64,000 bases of DNA. Origin: Roseiconus nitratireducens. Its GTDB lineage: Bacteria > Planctomycetota > Planctomycetia > Pirellulales > Pirellulaceae. The translations under genes were made by a program, and so were the position numbers. Below the pieces are notes generated by a model that was given only the letters and a program-made list of their open reading frames with translations, was not told the DNA's origin and made no database searches. The DNA is taken from positions 186,001 to 250,000 of the forward strand of contig NZ_VWOX01000010.1 in the NCBI RefSeq assembly GCF_008629675.1, given 5' to 3'. Below, piece after piece: positions 1 to 8,518 of the stretch (its first letter is position 1; each line of letters begins with the position of its first letter).

Positions 1-396
1 ACCGATGGCCGCTATCACTACATCCGAAACCTGCAGAACGAGAACCTTTACATCGAGAAACATTTGATGGGGGTCAAAGGCGACGGGAAGTTGAACAACA
101 AGTATTGGCAGACCTGGGTGTTCGACTCGTTTGACAACCCGGACGCCCTACGGCTGATTCAACGTTACCAGTTGCGGCCCGAGGAAGAACTGTACGACCT
201 GCAAGACGATCCCTACGAGATGAACAATTTGGCGGGAAGCCAGAGCGCCACCGCGATCCAAAGTGAATTGAGCGCAGAGCTTGATCGCTGGATGAAGTCG
301 CAGGGCGACCCGGGTGTGGAGCAAGACACCGTGGAATCGTTGCGTGCGTCCCGGCGAAATGAACATCGTTTTGGCCCCCACATCCAGAACCAGTGA
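1..396 (+). CDS. Sulfatase, C-terminal part (gene starts before the window)
   Basis: The reading frame is open from base 1 and ends with TGA at 394-396, so only the last 131 residues are present. The segment ELYDLQDDPYEMNNLAG at about residues 62-78 is the typical C-terminal block of family S1 (formylglycine-dependent) sulfatases, where the E-L-Y-D-L-x-x-D-P-x-E-x-x-N-L pattern closes the fold. The preceding part, with RYHYIRN and tryptophan-rich stretches, also fits. The catalytic Cys/Ser motif and metal ligands lie upstream and cannot be seen. Sulfatases are abundant in marine planctomycetes, where many act on sulfated polysaccharides; the substrate here cannot be inferred. Confidence 0.9.
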   Translation, partial: TDGRYHYIRNLQNENLYIEKHLMGVKGDGKLNNKYWQTWVFDSFDNPDALRLIQRYQLRPEEELYDLQDDPYEMNNLAGSQSATAIQSELSAELDRWMKSQGDPGVEQDTVESLRASRRNEHRFGPHIQNQ

Positions 397-473
397 ATGT
401 CACCCGGACGCGGTGCGTGACGAATCATCGGGCAGACCGGCGGCAGCGTCTTGCCGCCTCTCGCAAGCTAGAT

Positions 474-549
474 GGACTTGTAGGTCACGCTGTGCGTGAC
501 GAAATAACTAGCTGGACTTGTAGGTCACGCTGTGCGTGACGAAATAACT
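474..549. repeat. Two tandem copies of a hairpin-bearing direct repeat
   Basis: Two 36-base copies (474-509 and 514-549) begin GGACTTGTAG and end GAAATAACT, separated by four bases. Each contains GTCACGC-TGT-GCGTGAC, a perfect 7-base-pair stem with a 3-base loop. A shortened relative (GTGCGTGACGAATCATCG) lies at about 412-429. The form resembles REP-type extragenic palindromes; no function is shown. Confidence 0.8.
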
Positions 550-871
550 GGGTCATGCGTTCTTGACATTCGCTTCCGGTTCTACCCTCCCCGGAGTCTC
601 GTTCCTCGTCTCCGACCCTCCCGCGAGGAGGTCGTGCAGCTTTCTGAGTCGGGAAAAGGCGTGCTTTTCTGAAATTCACCCTCCCTCCGGGAGGGTCAAA
701 GGTGAGGCACGAGCCTTTGGGGAGGGTGTCGTCAAGAATTCGCCTGAAATACAACGACCCCGGACGAGCCCTCCCCGCGTCGTCGCGGAGCTCCTCCGCG
801 ACCCTCCCGGAGGGAGGGTGAAGGAAAGCTGCACGACCTCCGAGCGGGAGGGTGAAGGCTGTTTGCAAGCT

Positions 872-906
872 GGACTTGTAGGTCACGCTGTGCGTGACGA
901 AATAAC
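872..906. repeat. Third copy of the hairpin-bearing direct repeat
   Basis: This copy matches those at 474-509 and 514-549 over 35 bases, including the GTCACGC/GCGTGAC stem. It lies about 320 bases downstream, immediately outside the right arm of the long inverted repeat. Confidence 0.8.
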
Positions 907-1012
907 GAGCGTCTTGCTACTCTCGGGCGCGTCGGTCACTTGAACAGACCGGACGTTTGCGCGAGTTCAGTTGTGAGATCCCACCGGTCGATCGATCGGG
1001 GGTGCTCGAGGA

Positions 1013-2239
1013 TCATTCGGAGATCCGCACCAGCCCCTGTTCGCTGCGAATGTAAAGTGAATCACCGGCAACGGCGGGGCTGGCCAGCACGTTTTGGCCG
1101 AGTTCCGATTCGCCAATCACTTCACCTTCATCGCCACGATCGGCGACGACCACGACCTTGCCGTCGGACCCGATGATGTAGATTCCGGTTCCGGTCAGAA
1201 CCGGGGTGGCCCAGACGTTGTTCAGGCGTCCGAGCCGTGCCTGCCACAGGACCGAACCGTCACTCAGTGATCCGGCCATCAAGACCGAACCCTTGCCCAT
1301 GTAGATCCGTTGATCGGAAACCACCGGGCTGACCCGCGACGGCCGCAGCTTGTTACTCTCCCACTGGATCTCACCGAGCGGTTGGTCTGTCGCGACTTCC
1401 GGGTCGACGATTCGAATGGCGGTCGTTTCGCTTCCAGGCACGATCAGGTACGGCCCCGCGAAGGTGCTCGACGCGGTGCCGTCGCCGGACACGTCAAAGT
1501 GTTGGATCACGTCGCCGGATCGGACGTCCAGCAGATCAACGCCGCCGCCGTTGTGCATTGCCACGGCCGAGCGATCGTCAGTGATTTGCACCGGCTGGGG
1601 GCTCGACCAGTTTGATCCGGTGCTGCGTTGGTTCTCCCACAAGACTTCGCCCGACTTCGCATCAATCCCTGCGGCGAATGAGTCGCCCTGGTTCTCCAAT
1701 TGAACCACCACCACGCCGTCGACGACGACCGGCGAACTGCTCATGCTGATGTCGTTGCCCGTCTTCGGATGATCCACCGCCAGGGCACGGTACCATTGAA
1801 GGTGTCCGTGCAGGTCGTAACAGATCAGGTCACAACTGCTGAACAGGGCAAAGATGCGTTCCCCGTCACTGGCCGGCGTTGGCGAGGCATTGGAACTGGT
1901 CGGGTGGGTGAATGGGCGACCGGTCGCCCGCATGGGGCGCGACCATTGCAACGACCCGTCGGAAGTCGCATAGGATTCCACGTACAAGTCACGCTCGTCC
2001 TCGCCGCCGCATCCGGTGACGATGACCTGATCGCCGATCACCAGCGGACCCCCGATTCCGCGGCCGGTCGTGGGAACCTTCCAGGCGACATTCTCACCGC
2101 TTTCGACGTCAAAGCTCGCCGGCGGCGTTGCTTGCGGGGCATAAGATCGGCCATCGCCCCGAAAGCCGAGCCAATTCTCGGCTGCAGCCAGGGGCGACAC
2201 CAACAAGCAGACGATGGACAGCCAGATGATGTGTTTCAT
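1013..2239 (-). CDS. Exported PQQ-like beta-propeller protein
   Basis: This 408-residue protein starts with a signal peptide (MKHIIWLSIVCLLVSPLAAA) and continues with NWLGFRGDGRS, the usual opening of planctomycete PQQ-binding-like beta-propeller proteins. Blades are marked by repeats of the form G-x-x-x-W plus D-G-x-x-L-W, for example near SDGSLQWSRP, SGEVLWENQ and SDGSVLWQARL. Related propellers include BamB, quinoprotein dehydrogenases and many planctomycete proteins of unknown role. No residues typical of a catalytic quinoprotein centre were identified, so a structural or binding role is as likely as an enzymatic one. It is convergent with the sulfatase and lies 122 bases downstream of an oxidoreductase gene on the same strand. 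Confidence 0.82.
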   Translation of the reverse strand: MKHIIWLSIVCLLVSPLAAAENWLGFRGDGRSYAPQATPPASFDVESGENVAWKVPTTGRGIGGPLVIGDQVIVTGCGGEDERDLYVESYATSDGSLQWSRPMRATGRPFTHPTSSNASPTPASDGERIFALFSSCDLICYDLHGHLQWYRALAVDHPKTGNDISMSSSPVVVDGVVVVQLENQGDSFAAGIDAKSGEVLWENQRSTGSNWSSPQPVQITDDRSAVAMHNGGGVDLLDVRSGDVIQHFDVSGDGTASSTFAGPYLIVPGSETTAIRIVDPEVATDQPLGEIQWESNKLRPSRVSPVVSDQRIYMGKGSVLMAGSLSDGSVLWQARLGRLNNVWATPVLTGTGIYIIGSDGKVVVVADRGDEGEVIGESELGQNVLASPAVAGDSLYIRSEQGLVRISE

Positions 2240-2361
2240 GAAACCAAAGGTGCGAAGGAGATCGGATCAACCGCCGGGATTGTATCAGGGGTGTCGAGCC
2301 CCCGCCCAAAACGAGGTCGATCGGCGAGATTTGTAGGCGATCAGGGGTCCCGGAATCAGTT

Positions 2362-3645
2362 TCAGGCCCAGTCCCTTTCGGGGCGTTTCCGCAGTCGGTT
2401 GGCTTCGTCGTCGTTGACGAAGGTTTCCGATTTCGGATCCATCCGCAACGTCCGGCCGAGCAACCACGACAGAGCGGCCGCGTGACAGGCGGTGTGAGAG
2501 CGTCGCATGACCACGTGGTTGGCCGCCGGAAGTTCTCGCGTTTTGATGCAATCCAAGAAATTCCGGGAATGGGCTTCGACATCCAAGCCGGATTGCTTTT
2601 CGGGAAGCTTGGGAAGTTGGTCGGCAAGCGATTCCGGCTTCACCACGATGCCACCGCTGTCGCCGACTTCGACCGAGCCTGCATCGCCCTCGAATCGAAC
2701 CGGGCACGTGCCCAACGATTGCACCCAACCGGGGCGTTGTCCGAAGGGGGTTTCCAGGAAATGAAGTTTCAGCAGGACGCCGTTGGAGTACTTTGCCTCG
2801 ATCCCGCCTTCGACCGGCCGATACTCGATCGGAAGCGTGTCGTCGGACTGATTCGCCCATTGGCACAAGTCGACCGTGTGTGCCCCCCAGTCCAACAACC
2901 GCGCGCCGGAATCAAAGTCGTAGTAGCCGCGCCAGCGGCCATCGACGTAGTCCTGATTGAACGGTCTCCAGGGAGCCGGCCCCAGCCACAAGTTCCAATT
3001 GCACTGCTTGGCGTCCGGAGTCGGTTGGCCGGGCAGCCAGGTCGTCTTGATCTCGGGCGTGTACACGGTCGCGTGAAGCTGTCGAAGCGTTCCTAACTTG
3101 CCCTCATGTGCCAATTTAACCGCCTGTTGAAAGTTGGCCACGCTGCGGCGTTGCGTCCCGGCTTGGAACACGCGTCCGGTCCGCTGGATCGTCTCCGAAA
3201 GCCGACGGCACAGATCGATCGTGATGCCACAGGGTTTCTCGCTGTAGACGTCCTTGCCGGATTCCGCGGCCAGCATCGATGCCGTCGCGTGCCATCGATC
3301 GCCGGTCGCAATCAATACGGCATCGATGTCATCGCGGTCCAGCAGTCGGCGAAAATCTGGAATCAACTCGCAGGTGTTGTCGCCAGCTTGATCGTCAACC
3401 AGTTTCTTTCCGGTCGTTGCACGCGACGCTTGAACGTCGGAGATCGCAACGCATTGGACGTCCTTGTGTTTGAGCATGCCGCCGAGGACGTAGCGACACC
3501 TGGGACCGATCCCGATGACACCCAATCGAATGCGATCACTTGGCGCCGCCATCGCCCGTTGCGTCAGCGTGTTGCTTTGCAGAATCAACGGCATGGCCGC
3601 AGCCGCGATTCCGGTGGATTGAAGCATTCGGCGTCGTGTGGTCAT
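2362..3645 (-). CDS. Gfo/Idh/MocA family oxidoreductase with Tat signal
   Basis: The 427-residue protein begins MTTRRRMLQSTGIAAAAM, a twin-arginine type signal ending near QRAMA at about residue 33. A Rossmann fold follows (IRLGVIGIGPRCRYVLGGML), then the family block YSEKPCGITI at about residues 133-142, whose lysine is the usual catalytic/NAD-site residue. The C-terminal alpha/beta domain contains the conserved LLDWGAHTVDLCQWA stretch common in planctomycete members. The family usually oxidises or reduces sugars and inositols with NAD(P); exported Tat members are numerous in planctomycetes and mostly unassigned. The cofactor-loaded Tat route fits a protein folded before export. The substrate is unknown. 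Confidence 0.9.
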   Translation of the reverse strand: MTTRRRMLQSTGIAAAAMPLILQSNTLTQRAMAAPSDRIRLGVIGIGPRCRYVLGGMLKHKDVQCVAISDVQASRATTGKKLVDDQAGDNTCELIPDFRRLLDRDDIDAVLIATGDRWHATASMLAAESGKDVYSEKPCGITIDLCRRLSETIQRTGRVFQAGTQRRSVANFQQAVKLAHEGKLGTLRQLHATVYTPEIKTTWLPGQPTPDAKQCNWNLWLGPAPWRPFNQDYVDGRWRGYYDFDSGARLLDWGAHTVDLCQWANQSDDTLPIEYRPVEGGIEAKYSNGVLLKLHFLETPFGQRPGWVQSLGTCPVRFEGDAGSVEVGDSGGIVVKPESLADQLPKLPEKQSGLDVEAHSRNFLDCIKTRELPAANHVVMRRSHTACHAAALSWLLGRTLRMDPKSETFVNDDEANRLRKRPERDWA

Positions 3646-3828
3646 GGTGGGACCCTGGGGATTGGGGCGGGCAAATCGTGGGAGAGTTTTCGTCGGCGCG
3701 GGGCATCCGCCGACCGCAAACCGAAAACCAGGATATCCGATCGGAAACGTGTATGCTGAAGGGGACGCGGCAAGTCAGGCAGCGGCCCGGTGTGTCGCGG
3801 CAAATTCACAGAGAAGGGGGCGGAACGG

Positions 3829-4830
3829 ATGGCAAAACGAAAACCGTCGCGGTGGCGGTTGGTTGCGTTGCTGGTAGCGGCGGGAATCGTCCTGGCGTTC
3901 ACACTGGGCGTGCGCGAGTACAAGTACGCGCGTCCGGTCGGAACCGGTCCCGCGGGACCGGACGTCCCGCGGGAACCATTTGCGTCGACCTGGACGGAGC
4001 GTCCCGTCCACGTGTTGGGGGTCGGCGACAGCATCACGGCCGGGCTGGGCGCTCGATCCAAAAGTCATCGCTACTTCAATCGCGTCCTGCAGAATCCGAA
4101 CGATGAATTCCAGTCGCTTCGCGGTGTCTGTTTGTCGGCCGTCCTTCCGAATCTGACCTCGAACAACGTGGCGATCTCTGGATCGGAATCCTCCGTGCAC
4201 CTGGACGTGATCGCTGATTCGGTCCCCGACCACGATGAGGCGGTGTTTGGAATTGTTCTGATGACCAGCGGTGGAAACGACCTGATCCACATGTACGGTC
4301 GATCGGATCCGCGTGAATGCGCGATGTACGGAGCGACTCACGAGCAGGCGAAACCCTGGATCGCCAACTTTCGATTGCGTCTGGACAGCATGTTCGCCGC
4401 CATGATGGATCGCTTTCCGGGAGGCTGCGAAATCTACATCGCGGACATCTACGACCCGACCGACGGCCAAGGAGATGCACCCAGTGTCTTTCTGCCGGAC
4501 TGGCCGGACGGGCTGGCGATCCACGCCGAATACAATCAAGCCATTAGGGAGGCGGCCGGGCAGTGGAACAATGTGTTTGTGGTTCCGCTTCATCGCACCT
4601 TCCTGGGGCATGGATCTCACTGTCGCCAGTGGTGGTTGGATACCTACCGCCCCGAGGATCCCCATTATTGGTTCTACAGCAATATTGAAGACCCCAACGA
4701 CCGGGGATACGACGCGATCCGAAGGGTGTTCTTGAATGCGATCGTTCAGAACACGTCATTGCGCAATGCCCCTGACGAATCGGATCGGGACAGTGAGTCC
4801 CGCGAAATCGCTACGACCGGTTCGAGGTGA
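3829..4830 (+). CDS. SGNH/GDSL-type hydrolase, membrane-anchored or secreted
   Basis: I start at the ATG at 3829 because AGAAGGGGG lies 8 bases upstream and a signal/anchor segment (RWRLVALLVAAGIVLAFTLG) follows at once; a GTG at 3790 would add 13 residues. The 333-residue product has block I VLGVGDSITAGLGA (nucleophile Ser in GDS) and block III SGGND. The last block, normally D-x-x-H-P-N, reads SNIEDPNDRGYDAI, so the usual catalytic histidine position appears to be an aspartate. SGNH enzymes remove acyl or acetyl groups from lipids, peptidoglycan or polysaccharides; whether this one is active is uncertain. It is divergent from the preceding oxidoreductase. Confidence 0.82.
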   Translation: MAKRKPSRWRLVALLVAAGIVLAFTLGVREYKYARPVGTGPAGPDVPREPFASTWTERPVHVLGVGDSITAGLGARSKSHRYFNRVLQNPNDEFQSLRGVCLSAVLPNLTSNNVAISGSESSVHLDVIADSVPDHDEAVFGIVLMTSGGNDLIHMYGRSDPRECAMYGATHEQAKPWIANFRLRLDSMFAAMMDRFPGGCEIYIADIYDPTDGQGDAPSVFLPDWPDGLAIHAEYNQAIREAAGQWNNVFVVPLHRTFLGHGSHCRQWWLDTYRPEDPHYWFYSNIEDPNDRGYDAIRRVFLNAIVQNTSLRNAPDESDRDSESREIATTGSR

Positions 4831-4837
4831 TCAATCC

Positions 4838-5992
4838 ATGTGGCGTCAACGTGGTTCCGGTCGCAGGGTCGATTCAAGGGATGGGTTCTCATCATCCTAT
4901 TCCGCGCGCGTCATTTCCATGCCTTACATTCACGCCGATCGGGTTCGATCAGCCGCGGCCGGATCCTGGAGATCGCTGCTGACCGGCGTGGGGATCCCGG
5001 CCTTGATCTTGGACGGCAGAAACCATCCTTGCCCCAAGTGTGGCGGAAGAGATCGGTTCGCGGCCTTTGCCGATTTTGACCGTCGCGGGGCGGTCCATTG
5101 TCGGCGCTGTTTTACACGGGGCTGTTCACCGCCGCCGGGTGACGGGATCCAGACGATGCGTTGGTGGCTGGGATTGTCGTTTGGCGACGCAATCAAACAA
5201 CTGGCCGACTCGTTGGGCATCTGCGATGAAGGGGGGCCCGGCAACTCGATCGACGGGACACCGGTTGCGCCGCGATCCACATCCACGCTGCCGTATCGGC
5301 GACCCGCTGCCGATGCAGTCGACATTGACCGGATGACGCAGTTTGCCAAGGAAGCCCATCGCCGTTTGACGGGTCTGGTCCTTCGCCGGCTGGCGGAATC
5401 GTTGGGCGTCACGTGCGACGCCCTGCGTTCATTGCGTGTCGGCCTGACCTCCGACGGTCGGTGCTCTACCTGGCCGATGCGAGACGCCTCCTGGAGAGTC
5501 ATCGGGGTGCGTCTGGCGACGCTGCCATGGGGCCAAGCGGATGCCGCGAAGTGGTCTTATCCAAGAAGCCACAGCGGTCTGTTCCTGGCTCGGGGCATGC
5601 GTATTCGCCGGCGTTTATTTGTCACTGAAGGCGCATCGGACACGGCTTCGGCCATCGGCATGGGACTGTCGGCGGTTGGCCGGCCGAATTGCGCGTCGTC
5701 GTCTGAAATGCTGTTCCAGTTCATCGATCAGCAGCGGCCCCAACGGGTGACCGTGGTTGCCGACCACGATCCTCCGGGCCTGGAGGGAGCCTCACGTTTG
5801 GTCGCTGCCCTCCGCAGACGAAGCATCGATGCGGATTTCCTCGTGCCACCTCTGTATTTGATGGATTTGCGGGCGTGGTGCAATTCCGGTGCCGATCGTG
5901 ATGCGGTCTACTTGGCTCCCACGCGAACAATTCGCCTCGGGCCGGTGCAGACATCCTTTCAATTCCTCAACGATGAAACTTCATTCGTTTGA
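4838..5992 (+). CDS. Primase-like protein: zinc finger plus Toprim domain
   Basis: The start is chosen at ATG 4838 because GAGGTGA at 4824-4830 precedes it by 7 bases; another ATG at 4919 would give a shorter protein starting MPYIHADRV. Near the N-terminus CPKCGGRDRFAAF and, about 20 residues on, CRRC form a four-cysteine zinc site like that of DnaG and P4-alpha type primases. A Toprim domain follows with the acidic residues in LFVTEGASDTASAIG (Glu) and VVADHDPPG (Asp-x-Asp). No helicase domain is fused and none lies beside it, unlike phage or plasmid primases. It begins 7 bases after the GDSL gene. I see no integrase, repeat or other phage gene, so its replication role, if any, is open. Confidence 0.8.
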   Translation: MWRQRGSGRRVDSRDGFSSSYSARVISMPYIHADRVRSAAAGSWRSLLTGVGIPALILDGRNHPCPKCGGRDRFAAFADFDRRGAVHCRRCFTRGCSPPPGDGIQTMRWWLGLSFGDAIKQLADSLGICDEGGPGNSIDGTPVAPRSTSTLPYRRPAADAVDIDRMTQFAKEAHRRLTGLVLRRLAESLGVTCDALRSLRVGLTSDGRCSTWPMRDASWRVIGVRLATLPWGQADAAKWSYPRSHSGLFLARGMRIRRRLFVTEGASDTASAIGMGLSAVGRPNCASSSEMLFQFIDQQRPQRVTVVADHDPPGLEGASRLVAALRRRSIDADFLVPPLYLMDLRAWCNSGADRDAVYLAPTRTIRLGPVQTSFQFLNDETSFV

Positions 5993-6315
5993 CGCCCCGA
6001 TTGACGGCCCGACCGGTCGTCATTCGCAGCCTGACCGACTCAGTTGACGCACGAGAGCAAGGCGGTTGCACCACGCGCGGACTCATCGGTTTGACATGCT
6101 GCCCGGTCGCCGTGGAAACCGCCTCTACATGCCGGTGGCAGAACAAATGCCGATTCAAGCCGCGTGGATGGAACGCTTGTTGCAACGTCGCTCTTTGCAT
6201 TGGTGATTGCAGCATTCGCGTCTTGACCCCCTCGACGCCACTGCCGGTGGGGGCAAGGGCAATGAAGCGTTTCGAATCCGTCGTTCCAGGCACTCTCTTA
6301 AAGGGGACTCCACCC
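5993..6315. other. Gap with no recognised feature
   Basis: No gene, RNA or repeat was recognised here. A frame from 5989 runs through to the next gene, but its first 109 codons have no family features and the strong signal peptide begins at 6316, so I treat it as non-coding. AAGGGGACT at 6301-6309 is the likely ribosome binding site for the cytochrome gene. Confidence 0.5.
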
Positions 6316-6795
6316 ATGAAGATTCATTTTGGCTATCTCGTCGCAACCGGCTTTCTGATTGGCACCACGACCGGGCTGTTCATCACGGCAGCGTCTAACT
6401 CCCAGGCCGCTCCGCCAGCCGACCAGCCGACTGCTGCCGATCCGGTTGAACCCGACATGCATGAATACATGGAGTACGTCAATCAACCCGCCTTTCAACG
6501 GTTGAAACCGGCGATGGCGTCTGAGCCCGCGGGAAACCAGGCGTGGAAGACAATCAAGTCCGAGTCCTTGGTGCTTGCCGAAAGCGGCAATTTGTTGCTG
6601 ATCCGAAAGCCGGAGGACGATGCGGACGACTGGCAGAAGCATAGCGTTCAAACACGCGACGCCGCCGCCGAGCTTTACCGGGCAGCAAAATCCAAGGACT
6701 ATGGTGCCGCACGGAAGCACTACGAAAGCATGGTTCAGCACTGCAATGCATGCCACCAACAGTTCGCCGGCGGAGATCCGCAGTTGAAACCCTGA
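6316..6795 (+). CDS. Small exported c-type cytochrome, cytochrome c'-like
   Basis: The 159-residue product starts MKIHFGYLVATGFLIGTTTG, a signal peptide, after a good binding site (AAGGGGACT, 6 bases of spacer). A single haem-binding motif CNACH lies only 11 residues from the C-terminus (MVQHCNACHQQFAG). A single CxxCH at the end of a four-helix-like chain is the arrangement of cytochrome c' and related cytochrome c556 proteins. The helical middle part (WKTIKSESLVLAESGNLLL and the DDWQKHSVQ stretch) fits that fold. It would work outside the cytoplasm in electron transfer or gas binding. No oxidoreductase partner lies beside it. Confidence 0.8.
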   Translation: MKIHFGYLVATGFLIGTTTGLFITAASNSQAAPPADQPTAADPVEPDMHEYMEYVNQPAFQRLKPAMASEPAGNQAWKTIKSESLVLAESGNLLLIRKPEDDADDWQKHSVQTRDAAAELYRAAKSKDYGAARKHYESMVQHCNACHQQFAGGDPQLKP

Positions 6796-6939
6796 GGCGG
6801 TGTGCAGACGTACGCCGGACTCGCCTTTGACTCTTTCAGGGAGAGGCCAAGATTCGGAATAGCAAGTCTTTGACTCAGCAGTACGGCGACACGTTAAAAT
6901 GGCCGGCTGTCACGACAGTCACTCAGATGAGCTTCCCCC

Positions 6940-7998
6940 ATGCGTCATGGCGCCGGCATCGATCCTCCGAACCGTTTTGAAACGGTCCACCGGGAAGCGG
7001 ACCTTGAACACCTGCAGTGGGATCAAGAGCATCTAGGGGCGTTGGGCCATCGTAAGATTGAGTACATCGCTGATTCTTCCAAAAGCATCGTCGCGGAGAA
7101 TCGCTCACCCGATATTCCGTTCCGCTACAGCGTCAATCCATATCGAGGCTGTGCCCATGGTTGCGCGTACTGCTACGCTCGGCCGTCTCATGAGTTTTTG
7201 GGGCTGAGCGCGGGGCTGGATTTTGAGACGAAGATCATCGTCAAGCACGACGCCCCGCGGCTCTTCTCGGACTTTCTCGCGCGCCCTTCCTGGGTACCCG
7301 AGCCGATCAACTTCTCCGGCGTCACCGACTGCTATCAACCCGCGGAGCGTGAGTTTCGATTGACGCGAGGCTGTTTGGAAGTTGCTGCGGAGTGTCGGCA
7401 GCCGATCAGCATTGTGACGAAAAATGCGCTGATCGTTCGCGATCTGCCGATCCTTTCCCGAATGGCTCAAGAGGGCTTGGTTCACGTCTACGTTTCGATC
7501 ACCACGTTGGACCCGGAACTGGCGCGTGACATGGAACCACGCACCAGTATTCCGTCGGCCCGGTTGCGGGCGATCGAGATGCTATCCGATGCCGGTGTGG
7601 GTGTAGGCGTCATGGCGGCGCCCATCATTCCCGGCCTGAACGACTCGGAGCTGCCGGGAATCCTGCGCGCGGCGCGGAACGCCGGGGCGTCGACGGCGGG
7701 TTATGTCCTGCTTCGATTGCCGCTGAGCGTCGAACCCGTCTTTGCCGAGTGGCTGAAGCGGACCCGACCGGAGTTGGTCGAGCGAGTGTTGGGGCGTGTT
7801 TCGGCGACCCGTGACGGCCGCCTGAACGATTCCCAGTGGGGCCGCCGGATGGTGGGCGATGGCGAGATCGCCGAACAGATTCGCAGCCTGTTTCGTGTCT
7901 TTCAGCGACAGCTGGGTCTGGACACGGCGTTGCCGCCGCATCGCTGCGATTTGTTCCAACCGCCGAAATCCCGTTCCGGGCAGATGCGGCTGTTTTAG
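6940..7998 (+). CDS. Radical SAM protein, PA0069 family
   Basis: The 352-residue protein opens with GAGIDPPNRFE, the conserved lead of the PA0069 radical SAM family, and has the iron-sulfur motif YRGCAHGCAYCYAR with Cys71, Cys75 and Cys78 (CxxxCxxC). The stretch PSHEFLGLSAGLDFETKI follows, as in spore photoproduct lyase relatives, and a TIM-barrel-like region with GVMAAPIIPGLND completes the core. Family members resemble the photoproduct lyase fold, but no function is firmly known for this branch. It stands alone, 144 bases after the cytochrome gene. The ATG at 6940 retains the family N-terminus. Confidence 0.92.
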   Translation: MRHGAGIDPPNRFETVHREADLEHLQWDQEHLGALGHRKIEYIADSSKSIVAENRSPDIPFRYSVNPYRGCAHGCAYCYARPSHEFLGLSAGLDFETKIIVKHDAPRLFSDFLARPSWVPEPINFSGVTDCYQPAEREFRLTRGCLEVAAECRQPISIVTKNALIVRDLPILSRMAQEGLVHVYVSITTLDPELARDMEPRTSIPSARLRAIEMLSDAGVGVGVMAAPIIPGLNDSELPGILRAARNAGASTAGYVLLRLPLSVEPVFAEWLKRTRPELVERVLGRVSATRDGRLNDSQWGRRMVGDGEIAEQIRSLFRVFQRQLGLDTALPPHRCDLFQPPKSRSGQMRLF

Positions 7999-8154
7999 GC
8001 TTTGCCTGAAAACGAGTCGCGACGCTCGCCAGAGCCTGGCTTTCTGCCGTGATCGCGACGGCAGCTAAGGGGTTTTGCGAGTCTTGAGGCGCGGCTTGGC
8101 CGGACAACGCCACTTTCAATCAAAAACACTGTGATTTGCAGTGCAATGAGCGGC

Positions 8155-8172
8155 GCGGCGCTAGCCGCCGGT
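8155..8172. repeat. Imperfect GC palindrome in the 7999-8250 gap
   Basis: GGCGCTAGCCGCC forms an imperfect inverted repeat of a kind common in planctomycete gaps. The rest of the gap between the radical SAM gene and the lipoprotein gene, which converge here, shows nothing I can name. Confidence 0.3.
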
Positions 8173-8250
8173 CGACGCGAGAAAACCCGCGGCTCACCCA
8201 AAGGAACGCTGTCGCGCTAGTCGATGTGATTCAACGATCAATGACGTGCA

Positions 8251-8469
8251 TCAGATGATGCCGCCGTGAGTCCGAATCGGTGTCAGGTGGCTGGGCGAAT
8301 CAAGAAACCAGAACCGCTCCCACTCGTCGACCAGCGACCGCAAATCTTCGGAGGTGTACAGCAACTGCTGCACACGACGCTCGGGGCGCGAGGAATAGAT
8401 CGGCAGGAAGCATCCAACCGTGCTGCTGACGCAAACGGCAAGCAAGGTGATTTGGAACAGGCGACGCAT
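8251..8469 (-). CDS. Small lipoprotein-like protein downstream of HU
   Basis: This 72-residue protein has the start MRRLFQITLLAVCVSSTVGC, a short charged end and hydrophobic core ending at a cysteine (residue 20), like a lipobox although S-T-V-G-C is not a perfect one. The ATG at 8469 is supported by CGGAGG eight bases before it on the minus strand. The mature part is charged and rich in Arg, Glu and Trp (EWERFWFLDSP). It lies 49 bases after the HU gene and is probably co-transcribed with it. No family is recognised. The reading frame continues upstream into the HU gene, but that part has no support. Confidence 0.65.
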   Translation of the reverse strand: MRRLFQITLLAVCVSSTVGCFLPIYSSRPERRVQQLLYTSEDLRSLVDEWERFWFLDSPSHLTPIRTHGGII

Positions 8470-8518
8470 GGGACGTTCCTCCGTGAACGGTCTCTCTTGT
8501 CGATCTTCGGCCGGGGAG

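Larger units (their letters stand above)
397..1012. repeat. Repeat-rich gap after the sulfatase
   Basis: These 616 bases hold no convincing gene. They contain three copies of a direct repeat with an internal hairpin (474-509, 514-549, 872-906) and, between them, a long imperfect inverted repeat with arms 615-644 and 824-853. Short CCCTCC/GGAGGG palindromes sit between the arms at about 680-697 and 801-818. The region lies between the ends of two convergent genes, so transcripts from either side would run into these structures. Coding frames here are not credible because they are made of the repeats themselves. Confidence 0.7.

Noticed and set aside
545..600. TTGACA at about 562 as a -35 promoter element
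   Set aside because: No acceptable -10 element follows at 16-18 bases, and no gene starts downstream on that strand.
1700..2485. 261-codon plus-strand frame across the propeller gene and the gap
   Set aside because: It runs antisense to the signal peptide and blades of the propeller gene and has no recognisable domain.
3775..4665. Long minus-strand frame opposite the GDSL hydrolase
   Set aside because: The plus strand carries GDS and GGND blocks, a signal peptide and a binding site; the opposite frame has none.
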